Part shown: piece after piece, positions 17,835 to 24,921 of the stretch
How positions within the stretch are numbered: position 1 is the stretch's first letter
Layout of the letters: every line of letters starts with the position of its first letter
NCBI GenBank assembly: GCA_965203635.1
Contig: OZ241903.1
Coordinates: forward strand, 124,001 to 188,000
DNA: 64,000 bases
Reading direction: 5' to 3'
Source of the DNA: Aldehydirespirator sp965203635
GTDB lineage: Bacteria; Actinomycetota; Acidimicrobiia; Acidimicrobiales; Aldehydirespiratoraceae
Position numbers and translations under genes: made by a program
The notes under the pieces: generated by a model
Told to the model about the DNA's origin: nothing
The model's database searches: none
The model's input: only the letters and a program-made list of their open reading frames with translations

Positions 17835-18488
17835 CTAGTGCTGCTTGCCCTTCATTAGGGCTATGTCCTGGGGTGGGACGCCGGTGATCCAGATGCCTTC
17901 GAGGCGCTCGACGTAGCGCACGAAGCGGTACTTGTCCTCGATGCCGTCGGTCCGGCGGGGCCGCACGTGGGAGTGGCCGGGCCGGGTGCGCACGTTGATG
18001 AAGCTGCACACGTTGCGGGAGAAGGCCAGCTCGATCTCGGCGTCGAGTTCGTCGGTGGCGGTGACGTCCACGGTGTAGGGCACCCCGCAGCCCGCCGCGA
18101 TAGCGGCGAGGTCGACCCGTCCGGCGGTGGCGGTGGGCCTGCGGCCGTGGCTGCTCCAGCCGATCGACTCGTACACGCCGTTGTCCACCACGAACACCAC
18201 CAGGTTGTCGGGCTGCTGCTCGCCCATGGCCACCAGCTGTCCCAGCTCCATCAGCACCGACCCGTCGCCGTCGAGGCACACGATCCTGCGGTGGGGCAGG
18301 GCCAGCGCCAGGCCCACCGCCATGCCGATCACGTCGCCCATCTGGCCGAGGTGGGCGGTGCGGTGGTGCTCCTCGGTGTGGTGGGCCCACTCGAACGACA
18401 CCGCCCCGATGTAGGTGGACATCACCAGGCAGTCGGTGGGCAGCCTGCCGGCCAGCCGGCCCAGCCACTCGTAGCGGTCCAGGGCCAC
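17835..18488 (-). CDS. TPP-dependent decarboxylase beta subunit (sulfopyruvate/phosphonopyruvate decarboxylase-like)
   Basis: 217-residue C-terminal (pyrophosphate-binding) domain of a split thiamine-diphosphate enzyme. The Mg-ThDP motif starts CLDGDGSVLMELGQL and ends VVDNGVYESIGW, with DN where many enzymes have NN. It resembles ComE and the C-terminal half of phosphonopyruvate decarboxylases, and pairs with the alpha subunit gene just upstream. GTG at 18488 was chosen because it directly follows a GGGAGGACTGAGG site; the frame is open further. Whether the substrate is sulfopyruvate is not certain: no other coenzyme M-type or taurine genes are nearby. Confidence 0.82.
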   Translation of the reverse strand: MALDRYEWLGRLAGRLPTDCLVMSTYIGAVSFEWAHHTEEHHRTAHLGQMGDVIGMAVGLALALPHRRIVCLDGDGSVLMELGQLVAMGEQQPDNLVVFVVDNGVYESIGWSSHGRRPTATAGRVDLAAIAAGCGVPYTVDVTATDELDAEIELAFSRNVCSFINVRTRPGHSHVRPRRTDGIEDKYRFVRYVERLEGIWITGVPPQDIALMKGKQH

Positions 18489-18566
18489 CCTCAGTCCTCC
18501 CCTGCCCCGCGGTGAGGCCCCCGCCACCCGCGATGCCGGTTGCGCTCGGCCACCCTCAGTCCTCCC
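18483..18566. repeat. 19-bp direct repeat spanning the two decarboxylase subunit genes
   Basis: GGCCACCCTCAGTCCTCCC occurs at 18483-18501 and again at 18548-18566. The second copy contains the stop codon of the alpha gene and the first contains the start and ribosome-binding site of the beta gene. Between them on the minus strand a 20-codon ORF starts with GTG at 18553 and stops at 18491. This looks like a short duplication at a formerly adjacent stop/start junction. Confidence 0.75.
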
Positions 18567-19068
18567 ACACGCAGTCGCCGGAGACGAGCACGGCCGCGGG
18601 ATGGAGCTGGGCCTCCGAGATCCGCTTGGCCCGCAGAATCGACTTGGCCAGATCCTCGACATGGCGCACGACCAGGTACTTGATCCGCAGCGCGTCCAGC
18701 AGGGGCTCGGCCACGATCCCGTGGGGGATCCCCCAGTGCTCCGTCTCGCCCACGTCGCCCCGGTAGGAGCACAGCAGCGTGACGGGCACGCCGGTGCCCA
18801 GCGAGATGCGGGCGATGTACTCCGAGGCCACTCGCAGCCCGCTGTTCTCCATGATCAGCGCGGGCTTCTTGCCGCCCAGCCAGGCCCCGGCACAGATCGA
18901 GAACCCCACCCCCTCGTTGCAGACCGGCACGTAGCGGATCTCGGGGTCGAGCTCCACCCGCTCGTGCAGCGGCCGCTGCCAGCCGTCGGGCAGCCCCGAC
19001 ACGAAGTCGATGCCCGCGGCCCGCAGCCCGTCGTGGGCGGCGTCGAGGGCGGCCGCGGTCATGGCCAT
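18556..19068 (-). CDS. TPP-dependent decarboxylase alpha subunit (sulfopyruvate/phosphonopyruvate decarboxylase-like)
   Basis: 170-residue N-terminal (pyrimidine-binding) domain of a split ThDP enzyme, ComD-like in length and organisation. Features include GIDFVSGLPDGWQRPLHERV, the conserved Glu in VCNEGVGFSICAGAWLGGKKPALIMENSG (the NEG motif carries the cofactor-activating glutamate) and GDVGETEHWGIPHG. The start is ATG at 19068; a second ATG is at 19062. Its product should combine with the beta subunit encoded 68 bases downstream. Confidence 0.82.
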   Translation of the reverse strand: MAMTAAALDAAHDGLRAAGIDFVSGLPDGWQRPLHERVELDPEIRYVPVCNEGVGFSICAGAWLGGKKPALIMENSGLRVASEYIARISLGTGVPVTLLCSYRGDVGETEHWGIPHGIVAEPLLDALRIKYLVVRHVEDLAKSILRAKRISEAQLHPAAVLVSGDCVWED

Positions 19069-19077
19069 GCCGACAGC

Positions 19078-19719
19078 CTAAGAGGCCGAGCGGGTAGGCG
19101 AACCGGGGCGAACCAGGGCGGACCGCTCCGATTCGCACTCGGACCGGGCGAAGCAGACCTCGATGTGGTCGTTGACAAGGCCCATCGACTGCATGAAGGC
19201 GTAGACGGTGGTGGGACCGACGAAGGTCCATCCCCGCCGCTTCAGGTCCTTGGCCAGGGCCGCTGACCCCGGCGTGGACGCGGGCAGCGCCTCCACACTG
19301 GTCGGCGGCGCGGTACCCGAGGCTGGCTCCCAGCCCCAGACGTAGGCCGCGAGCGAGCCGTACTCCTCGATCGCCTCCAGGGCCCGACCGGCGTTGTTGA
19401 CGGCTGAGACGATCTTGCCGCGGTGGCGCACGATGCCGGCGTCGCCCAGCAGCCGCTCGACGTCTCCGGGGCCGAAGGCGGCCACGGCCGCTATGTCGAA
19501 GCCCCTGAAGGCGGCCCGGAAGTTGTCACGCTTGCGCAGGATGGTCAGCCACGACAATCCAGCCTGGAACCCCTCCAGGCACAGCTTCTCGAACAGCCGG
19601 TCGTCGTCGGTTACCGGGCGGCCCCACTCGCGGTCGTGGTAGGCGATGTAGCCCTCGTCGTCACCCGGCCACCAGCACCGAACCAGCCCGTCGGCGCCGA
19701 CCCTGGTAGCCGCGCTCAC
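19078..19719 (-). CDS. tag: DNA-3-methyladenine glycosylase I
   Basis: Base-excision repair glycosylase of 213 residues that removes 3-methyladenine from alkylated DNA. The N-terminus RCWWPGDDEGYIAYHDREWGRPVTDDDRLFEKLCLEGFQAGLSW matches Tag closely, and SMGLVNDHIEVCF near the C-terminus carries conserved His and Cys. Start is GTG. The last codons and stop coincide with a reverse copy of the 13-bp motif (encoding RSAS then TAG), so the motif overlaps coding sequence here. Confidence 0.93.
   Translation of the reverse strand: MSAATRVGADGLVRCWWPGDDEGYIAYHDREWGRPVTDDDRLFEKLCLEGFQAGLSWLTILRKRDNFRAAFRGFDIAAVAAFGPGDVERLLGDAGIVRHRGKIVSAVNNAGRALEAIEEYGSLAAYVWGWEPASGTAPPTSVEALPASTPGSAALAKDLKRRGWTFVGPTTVYAFMQSMGLVNDHIEVCFARSECESERSALVRPGSPTRSAS
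19081..19094 (+). repeat. 13-bp dispersed motif overlapping the tag 3' end
   Basis: AGAGGCCGAGCGGG on the plus strand lies within the last codons of tag (minus strand). It is the only copy found inside a gene, encoding the C-terminal RSAS. Confidence 0.6.
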
Positions 19720-19758
19720 GGGCTGGATGGGGCCGCAGTCCCGATCAGGCTGCGGCGA

Positions 19759-20940
19759 TCAGGCTGCGGCCCTTCGGGTGAGCGACAGCCCGTTGGTGCG
19801 CATCACCTGCTCGATCTCGTCGCCGGAGAACCCGGAGAGATCGTGCACGAACGACACGGGATCGGCCAGTCCCTCGGCGTGGGGGAAGTCCGACCCGAAC
19901 AGCATGTGGTCGGCGCCGATCAGGTCGCGCAATCCGATCAGATCGTCCTCGTAGTAGGGCGAGATCCATACCTGGCGCCGGAACACCTCCAGCGGATCCT
20001 CCTCGAAGGCATGCCTCTGCTGGCGGTAGGTCTTGGTGAGCTTCTTCACGAAGGGCCACACCCATTCCGAACCGGTCTCGATGGTGGCCACACGCAGGTT
20101 CCGGTGCCGGCTCAGCACGCCCTCGGCCAGCAGCGAGGCCAGCGCATCGGAGATGGGCGAGTAGGTGAGCATGCTCTTGAGGGCGTTGTAGCGGAACGAC
20201 TCGAACTCGCTGTCCACCCCCCAGTGCTCCAGCAGGAACCCGTAGCCGGAGTCGCCGGAGTGCATGGCCACCGTGATGCCGTGATCGTCCAGCTTCTGCC
20301 ACACCTTGTCGTGGGCGGGGTGACCCAGCGAGCGCCGGCCGCCCGCGCCGTCGGGCACCGACGACGGTCGCAGGTTCACCACCCTCACGTCGTTGGCGAT
20401 CAGCCAGTCGAGCTCGTCGAGGGCCCAGTCCGGGTCGGCCAGCGTCAGGTACCCGGCTGCGAACAGCCGGTCGCGGTAGGCGAACCCCCAGTCGTCGGCC
20501 AGCCACCGGTTGAATCCCTCGAACGCCGCCGTCAGCGCGGCCCGGTCGTGCTCGAGGGCCGCCTCCATGCCCACGCCCAGCGTCGGGAACAGGAAGCACG
20601 CCTGCAAGCCCTGTGAATCCAAGAGCCCGATGCGGGCATCCCGGTCGCGGTAGGCGGCCGCGATGGGCTCCAACTTGCCGAAGGCCTCGCGCATGTCGGA
20701 GGCCGGGATCTTTCCCCTGAAGTAGTCGTCGAGACAGCCCGGCCTCGCCACCGGATCGAAGGTGGGGTTGGGGATGAAGCGGTTGATCCGACCGGCCACC
20801 AGCAGCCGCTCGCGCCCGTCCACGGTGGCCCATTGCATGCAGCGCTTGTGCATCTTTCCGTCGACGTGGCGGATGAAGGCGTCGGTGGCCTCGTAGTAGT
20901 GGTTGTCGGCGTCGAATGCGGCGAAGCCCAGATCTGTCAT
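19759..20940 (-). CDS. Amidohydrolase-2 family metal-dependent hydrolase
   Basis: 393-residue TIM-barrel protein of the amidohydrolase-2 (ACMSD-like) family. The N-terminal metal motif appears as DADNHYYE rather than DxHxH, and later motifs AMHSGDSGYG, IETGSEWVW and MLFGSDFPHAEGL supply the remaining His and Asp. These proteins are decarboxylases or hydrolases of many substrates; none is indicated by context. It starts with ATG at 20940 and lies downstream of the aquaporin gene on the same strand. Confidence 0.82.
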   Translation of the reverse strand: MTDLGFAAFDADNHYYEATDAFIRHVDGKMHKRCMQWATVDGRERLLVAGRINRFIPNPTFDPVARPGCLDDYFRGKIPASDMREAFGKLEPIAAAYRDRDARIGLLDSQGLQACFLFPTLGVGMEAALEHDRAALTAAFEGFNRWLADDWGFAYRDRLFAAGYLTLADPDWALDELDWLIANDVRVVNLRPSSVPDGAGGRRSLGHPAHDKVWQKLDDHGITVAMHSGDSGYGFLLEHWGVDSEFESFRYNALKSMLTYSPISDALASLLAEGVLSRHRNLRVATIETGSEWVWPFVKKLTKTYRQQRHAFEEDPLEVFRRQVWISPYYEDDLIGLRDLIGADHMLFGSDFPHAEGLADPVSFVHDLSGFSGDEIEQVMRTNGLSLTRRAAA

Positions 20941-20976
20941 CGGACGCCTCCCCGGTCTGCGGTTCGAGATGTCACT

Positions 20977-21660
20977 CTACGAGCGGGCGCGCCGGTACAG
21001 CAGCCGCACCGTCACTACGGCGAGTGCGGCCCCGACGAGCTGCATCACCACGAACATCGGTGCCGAGGCGGGCTCGATACCGGCGAAGGTGTCCGACAGC
21101 GTCCTGGCGACGGTGACCGCCGGATTGGCGAAGGAGGTGGAGGCCGTGAAGAAGTACGCCGCTCCGATGTAGGCCGCCACCGCTCCGGCGATCAGCTTGG
21201 TGCGGCTGCTGCGCACCAGCATGAAGATGACCAGCACCAGCCCGTAGGTGGCCACGACCTCGGCCAGCCACAGATGCGAGCCGGTGCGAACCTTGGTCGA
21301 GACGTTGACCGCTTCGAGATCGAACATGAGGTTGGCGAGGATCGTCCCGAGAACGCCGCCCGCCACCTGCGCGGCGATGTATCCGGTCACCTCCGCCCAG
21401 CGCCGGTCACCGAGCGCCGCCTCCGCCAGGGTCACGACCGGGTTGAAGTGGGCTCCCGAGACGGGTCCGAACATGTGGATGATGACCAGCAGGACCCCGG
21501 CGGTGGCCGCCGCGTTGGCCAGCAGCACCACGCCGACGTCGCCGCTGAGCCGCTCGGCCATGATGCCCGAGCCGACCACTCCGGCCAGCAGGAAGGCCGT
21601 CCCGATGAACTCGGCGACTAGAGCCCGGGGCTGCACGGGCGCACACTCTAGAGGCGTCAT
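20977..21660 (-). CDS. MIP-family aquaporin/glycerol channel
   Basis: Six-helix membrane channel of 227 residues with two NPA-type half-helix motifs: HFNPVVTLAEAAL (NPV variant) near residue 72 and FANPAVTVARTL near residue 180. Membrane segments begin at LVAEFIGTAFLLAGVVGSGI. The altered first motif places it among arsenic-type or atypical bacterial MIPs; the solute cannot be stated. ATG at 21660 was chosen; longer reading runs upstream through the divergent lipoprotein gene. Confidence 0.88.
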   Translation of the reverse strand: MTPLECAPVQPRALVAEFIGTAFLLAGVVGSGIMAERLSGDVGVVLLANAAATAGVLLVIIHMFGPVSGAHFNPVVTLAEAALGDRRWAEVTGYIAAQVAGGVLGTILANLMFDLEAVNVSTKVRTGSHLWLAEVVATYGLVLVIFMLVRSSRTKLIAGAVAAYIGAAYFFTASTSFANPAVTVARTLSDTFAGIEPASAPMFVVMQLVGAALAVVTVRLLYRRARS

Positions 21661-21678
21661 CTCGTAGTCTCCGGCTCG

Positions 21679-22347
21679 ATGGGATTGGCTTCTCGAGTCC
21701 TCGGGCGCTCGCTTCATGGCGCCCTGGCGGCAGTGGTGCTGCTGGCAGCGTGCAGCGGCGGGCCCGAGGACGCAGAAGGGGGCGCGACCGACCCGGCCGC
21801 GGCGGTGGCCGCATCGGGTCCCCCCAACACCGCCGATGTGGTGGCCGCGCTCGAGGGGGGAAGCGGGGCTCGGCCGGATGCCACCGCTGACGCCGGCGAG
21901 GGCTCGGGCAGTCCCGCCGAACTGGGACCGATCGACCCGCTGGACATCCCCGGCGAGATCATCAGCGAGTACAGCCTCGTCGAAGGCGACTGCTTCAACC
22001 GGTTCGAGGGCCTCCAGGCGGGTCGGCGGCTGGCGATCACAGCCCGGACCGGCTGCGACGAGCCCCACTGGGGCGAGGTGTACCACACCTTCGAATTGGA
22101 CGCTCCCCATCCTGCCATCTACCCCGGCGACGACGCGGTGCGTGGGTTTGCCCTGAGGGTGTGCTACGAGCAGTTCGAATCCTTCGTGGGGCAGATCTAC
22201 GAGTTGTCGGTGTACGACATCGGGGTGTTCACGCCCAATCGCACGAACTTCGAGCACGAGGTGGCCCGCTACCGCCGCGTCCATTGCTGGCTGTACGACA
22301 CCAACGCCGAATCGGTGTCGGGCACGGCTGAAGGCACGGCCCGATGA
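21679..22347 (+). CDS. Septum-formation-domain lipoprotein
   Basis: 222-residue secreted lipoprotein. The signal peptide ends in a lipobox VLLAACSG, with the lipidated Cys near residue 25. A low-complexity Gly/Ala/Asp linker of about 60 residues precedes a domain with VEGDCFNRFEG, TGCDEPHWGEVYHTFELDAPHPAIYPGDDAV, CYEQFESFVG and YRRVHCWLYD. Conserved cysteines and the CxxPHxGEVY pattern are those of actinobacterial septum-formation proteins. Role at the septum is a family-level inference. The stop overlaps the ATG of the next gene (ATGA). Confidence 0.8.
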   Translation: MGLASRVLGRSLHGALAAVVLLAACSGGPEDAEGGATDPAAAVAASGPPNTADVVAALEGGSGARPDATADAGEGSGSPAELGPIDPLDIPGEIISEYSLVEGDCFNRFEGLQAGRRLAITARTGCDEPHWGEVYHTFELDAPHPAIYPGDDAVRGFALRVCYEQFESFVGQIYELSVYDIGVFTPNRTNFEHEVARYRRVHCWLYDTNAESVSGTAEGTAR

Positions 22348-22604
22348 CGGGACCCGCCGACCCGGTCCTTGAGCGGAGACATCGCCTGGCCCGCTTGGCC
22401 CGGACGGGACGGCGACTGGGCTACTCGTTGTACGGCGTGTCGCTGGCCGCCTTCGTCGCCGGCTTCCTGATCGGCTTCACCGCCGGGCCGGCCACTGTCG
22501 CCGCGATCACCCTGGTAGCCGGCTCCGTGCTGCTGGCGCCGTCGATAATCATCGGTTACGGCGTGAAGGCGGCCGACCGGGCCGACCGCGAGGACGACTG
22601 GTAG
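22344..22604 (+). CDS. Small two-helix membrane protein
   Basis: 86-residue protein with a basic N-terminal region (ERRHRLARLARTGRRLG), two hydrophobic helices separated by a short Gly/Pro turn (LYGVSLAAFVAGFLIGFTAG and VAAITLVAGSVLLAPSIIIG) and an acidic tail. The family was not recognised. Its start overlaps the stop of the septum-type lipoprotein gene by four bases, so the pair is cotranscribed and probably coupled. Confidence 0.75.
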   Translation: MTGPADPVLERRHRLARLARTGRRLGYSLYGVSLAAFVAGFLIGFTAGPATVAAITLVAGSVLLAPSIIIGYGVKAADRADREDDW

Positions 22605-22627
22605 CCCCGCCCTGCTGCAGCGTCACT

Positions 22628-22675
22628 CCCGCTCTTGTTCGCTGCGCTCACGGGCCGCTCGGGCCACGGCCTCGC
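22628..22675 (+). repeat. 48-bp dispersed repeat, copy A
   Basis: 48-bp element beginning CCCGCTCTTGTTCGCTGCGC and ending GGGCCACGGCCTCGC. It lies in the intergenic space between the small membrane protein gene and the Nudix gene. A reverse copy of the 13-bp motif follows at 22704-22715. Four other near-identical 48-mers occur in the window. Confidence 0.85.
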
Positions 22676-22713
22676 CCGCATGGGCGGGACTCGCGCACCG
22701 ATTCGCTCGGCCT

Positions 22714-23238
22714 CTAGGCCGCCGGCAGGTCGGGTGAGATGTCGATGGGCGGCTCGGCGAGGTCGCCGGCCACGAGCGCGGGGAGGAACTCCCTCAGGCG
22801 AGCGGGAACGGTGGGCTCGTTGTTGGCCAGCAGCTCGTCGAGCGTCCACCAGCCCGCCTCGATGAAGGCCGCCGCCTCGAGCGCTTCGAGACCGCGGGGC
22901 CGGTATTCGCCGCCGTCACACCAGGCCACGTGGATCCGCTCGTTCGACTCGAAGCGCATCCCGCAGAACGTGTACTCCACGTACTGGGTCCATACGCACG
23001 GTCCCATCTCCACATCGGTGATGCCGGTCTCCTCGTGCAGCTCCCGCCGGCAGGCCGCAGCCGAGTCCTCGCCGTAGCCGACGCCTCCACCGGGTATCTC
23101 CAGCCACTCAGGCTTGTGAGGGTCGATCGGATCCTCCGATCGGATCAGGAACACCCGGCGGGCACCGTCGAGCAGCACGCAGCGGGCCGCCGGACGCCGG
23201 ATCAGGAACGACACGGCGAGCGACCCTAGCGGCCCCAT
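22714..23238 (-). CDS. Nudix hydrolase
   Basis: 174-residue nucleotide-diphosphate hydrolase. A complete Nudix box is present, beginning GGGVGYGE (about residue 50) and ending RRELHEETGI, so the metal-binding Glu residues are intact. The following domain is ordinary in length. The substrate is not predictable. The stop TAG is followed on the coding strand by AGAGGCCGAGCG, another stop-motif fusion. A conserved hairpin (copy 2) lies 20 bases upstream of the ATG. Confidence 0.9.
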   Translation of the reverse strand: MGPLGSLAVSFLIRRPAARCVLLDGARRVFLIRSEDPIDPHKPEWLEIPGGGVGYGEDSAAACRRELHEETGITDVEMGPCVWTQYVEYTFCGMRFESNERIHVAWCDGGEYRPRGLEALEAAAFIEAGWWTLDELLANNEPTVPARLREFLPALVAGDLAEPPIDISPDLPAA

Positions 23239-23259
23239 CCCTGGGCAGCTGCGAGACCG

Positions 23260-23306
23260 TTCTTGACGTAGTTGTGCCGCTCTGTGGAGGTCAACTACGT
23301 CAAGAA
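23260..23306. repeat. Conserved inverted-repeat element, copy 2
   Basis: Arms TTCTTGACGTAGTTG (23260-23274) and CAACTACGTCAAGAA (23292-23306) are perfectly complementary, with a 17-base loop. It lies between the PPOX-type gene (stop at 23317) and the Nudix gene start on the same strand, a position that would suit a terminator, but no T-tract is present on either side. Confidence 0.8.
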
Positions 23307-23316
23307 AGCAGCGCAG

Positions 23317-23652
23317 TCACCGCGGGGCGGGACGGTGCCGGACCGCGGAGAAGACCTCAATGGTGATGGGGGTGTCGCCACGGGGCTCGCCGTCCACCGA
23401 AGCAACGCCGTCGGCGATAAGGCTGAACCCGTCGTCGGCGGGCGCCCACAGCACGACCACATCGGGCCGAGCCACCGCGTTGGCGGCGGCTCCCCGACCC
23501 ACCACGGCCCGGATCACGCCCCGATCATCAACGTCGACCTTCACATGGATGATCCGGGTCCGACCGTCGTCACCCACCGTCAGCACGAAAGCCGTCGGCC
23601 CGTGATCGGCTGCAACCGAGGCCAACTCCCGAGGCTCGACGGCAAAGCTCAC
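23317..23652 (-). CDS. Pyridoxamine 5'-phosphate oxidase-like (split-barrel) protein
   Basis: 111-residue protein with the FMN/F420-binding split-barrel pattern: PTAFVLTVGDDGRTRIIHVKVDVDDRGVIRAVVGRGAAANA then VVVLWAPADDGFSLIADGVA. Comparable small actinobacterial proteins are annotated as PPOX-class; the cofactor is not certain. GTG at 23652 was chosen because the preceding residues of the open frame are arginine-rich and lie inside the YcaQ gene. The start overlaps nothing and lies 11 bases from the YcaQ stop. Confidence 0.65.
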   Translation of the reverse strand: MSFAVEPRELASVAADHGPTAFVLTVGDDGRTRIIHVKVDVDDRGVIRAVVGRGAAANAVARPDVVVLWAPADDGFSLIADGVASVDGEPRGDTPITIEVFSAVRHRPAPR

Positions 23653-23663
23653 CGCTCCAGACG

Positions 23664-24857
23664 CTAGCCGGGATCCAGTGCGGTCATCAGATCGCCGCGG
23701 GAGCCGTATGCGACCTCGGCCACTCCCACGAAGCGGGCCAGCTCGGCCAGGTGCGGCCGGAGCTTCGCAACCAGGCCAGCATGACCGACTCCGGGCTCGG
23801 CGTAGGCGCCCAAGACCCGCAGCGCCCCGGCTGCCCGGTCGGTCTTGAGGTCCAGGCGGGCCACCAGGCGCTCGCCGTCGAGCACCGGCAGCACGTAGTA
23901 GCCGTAGATCCGCTTGGACGCCGGGACGTAGATCTCTATCCGGTAGTCGAAGTCCCACAGCCGGGCCGCCCGGTCCCGGTTCCACACGATCGGGTCGAAC
24001 GGCGACAGCACCGTCAACGCCTCCACCGACCGTGGAAGCCTCGCCGGCGGGTGCAAGTAGGCGGGCTCGTTCCAGCCTTCCACCGCCACCGTCTCGAGCC
24101 GGCCCTCCTCTGCCACCTCGCGCAGCCGGTTCCGACCCTCACGCAGCGGGAGGCGGTAGTAGTCGATGAGATCGATGGCCGTGCCCACCCCGAGGGCTGC
24201 GCCGGAGCGAGCCAGCAGCTCACGCTGGGCCTCCTCGGCGGTGGGCGTCGGCCGGGCCAGCACGTCGGCGGGCACGATCCGTTCCAGCAGGTCGAACTCC
24301 TTGGTGAAGTTGCCCCGGCGCCGGATCCCGACCGCGCCGATCCGGAACAGCCAGTCCAGCGCGATGGAGCCCAATGACCGGCTCCCCCACCATTCGCCAG
24401 GGCGGCGGCGGGGGTCGGCCAGTTCGCCTGCGGTCAGCGGACGCTCCTTGACTTGGGCCAGCACCTCGGCCACGTAGCCGGACTCGCTCCGGGCCAGCTC
24501 CACCAGGTTGGTCCATGTCTCGCCCTGCTCGGCCCGCCGTTTCTGCCATCGCAGCAGCGGCTCGTCGTCCACCGGCAGCAGCGACGCCTCGTGGGCCCAT
24601 GCCTCGAACCACTCGTCGTCGCGGTACGCGATCCGGTCGAGCAGGGACGGCTCGTAGCAGCCCAGCCGGGAGAACGGCGGGAGGTACTGCGTCCGGATGA
24701 CCACCGGCACCGAGTCGAGCTGCAGCAGCTTGACCCGGCCCATCACCCGGCGCAGATGGCGGCGGTCCACTCGACCCGCCGGAGCCGGGTCGGTGAAGCC
24801 CTGAGCCCCGAGCGCTATCCGGCGGGCCTGCGAGATCGACAGCTCGCGGCCGCTCAC
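23664..24857 (-). CDS. YcaQ/AlkZ-type winged-helix DNA glycosylase
   Basis: 397-residue HTH_42 (winged-helix) protein. The family includes AlkZ and YcaQ, which unhook interstrand crosslinks and excise bulky alkylated bases. The catalytic QxD motif of the YcaQ branch appears as LLQLDSV (Q46, D48), and the second winged-helix region is followed by the conserved LSPFDPIVWNRDRAARLWDFDYRIEIYVPASKRIYGYYVLP. DNA crosslink activity is inferred from family. Start is GTG. It lies just downstream of the leuS stop on the same strand. Confidence 0.85.
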   Translation of the reverse strand: MSGRELSISQARRIALGAQGFTDPAPAGRVDRRHLRRVMGRVKLLQLDSVPVVIRTQYLPPFSRLGCYEPSLLDRIAYRDDEWFEAWAHEASLLPVDDEPLLRWQKRRAEQGETWTNLVELARSESGYVAEVLAQVKERPLTAGELADPRRRPGEWWGSRSLGSIALDWLFRIGAVGIRRRGNFTKEFDLLERIVPADVLARPTPTAEEAQRELLARSGAALGVGTAIDLIDYYRLPLREGRNRLREVAEEGRLETVAVEGWNEPAYLHPPARLPRSVEALTVLSPFDPIVWNRDRAARLWDFDYRIEIYVPASKRIYGYYVLPVLDGERLVARLDLKTDRAAGALRVLGAYAEPGVGHAGLVAKLRPHLAELARFVGVAEVAYGSRGDLMTALDPG

Positions 24858-24921
24858 ACCATGGGCGCGGGCCAGCGCCCGCCGGCACTGGCCATGCCAG
24901 CCAGTTTCTCTGGACCGGGAC

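Noticed and set aside
23260..23306. Hairpin copy 2 as an intrinsic terminator
   Set aside because: No T-tract, and arm sequence is conserved with copies at other positions, including one between divergent genes.
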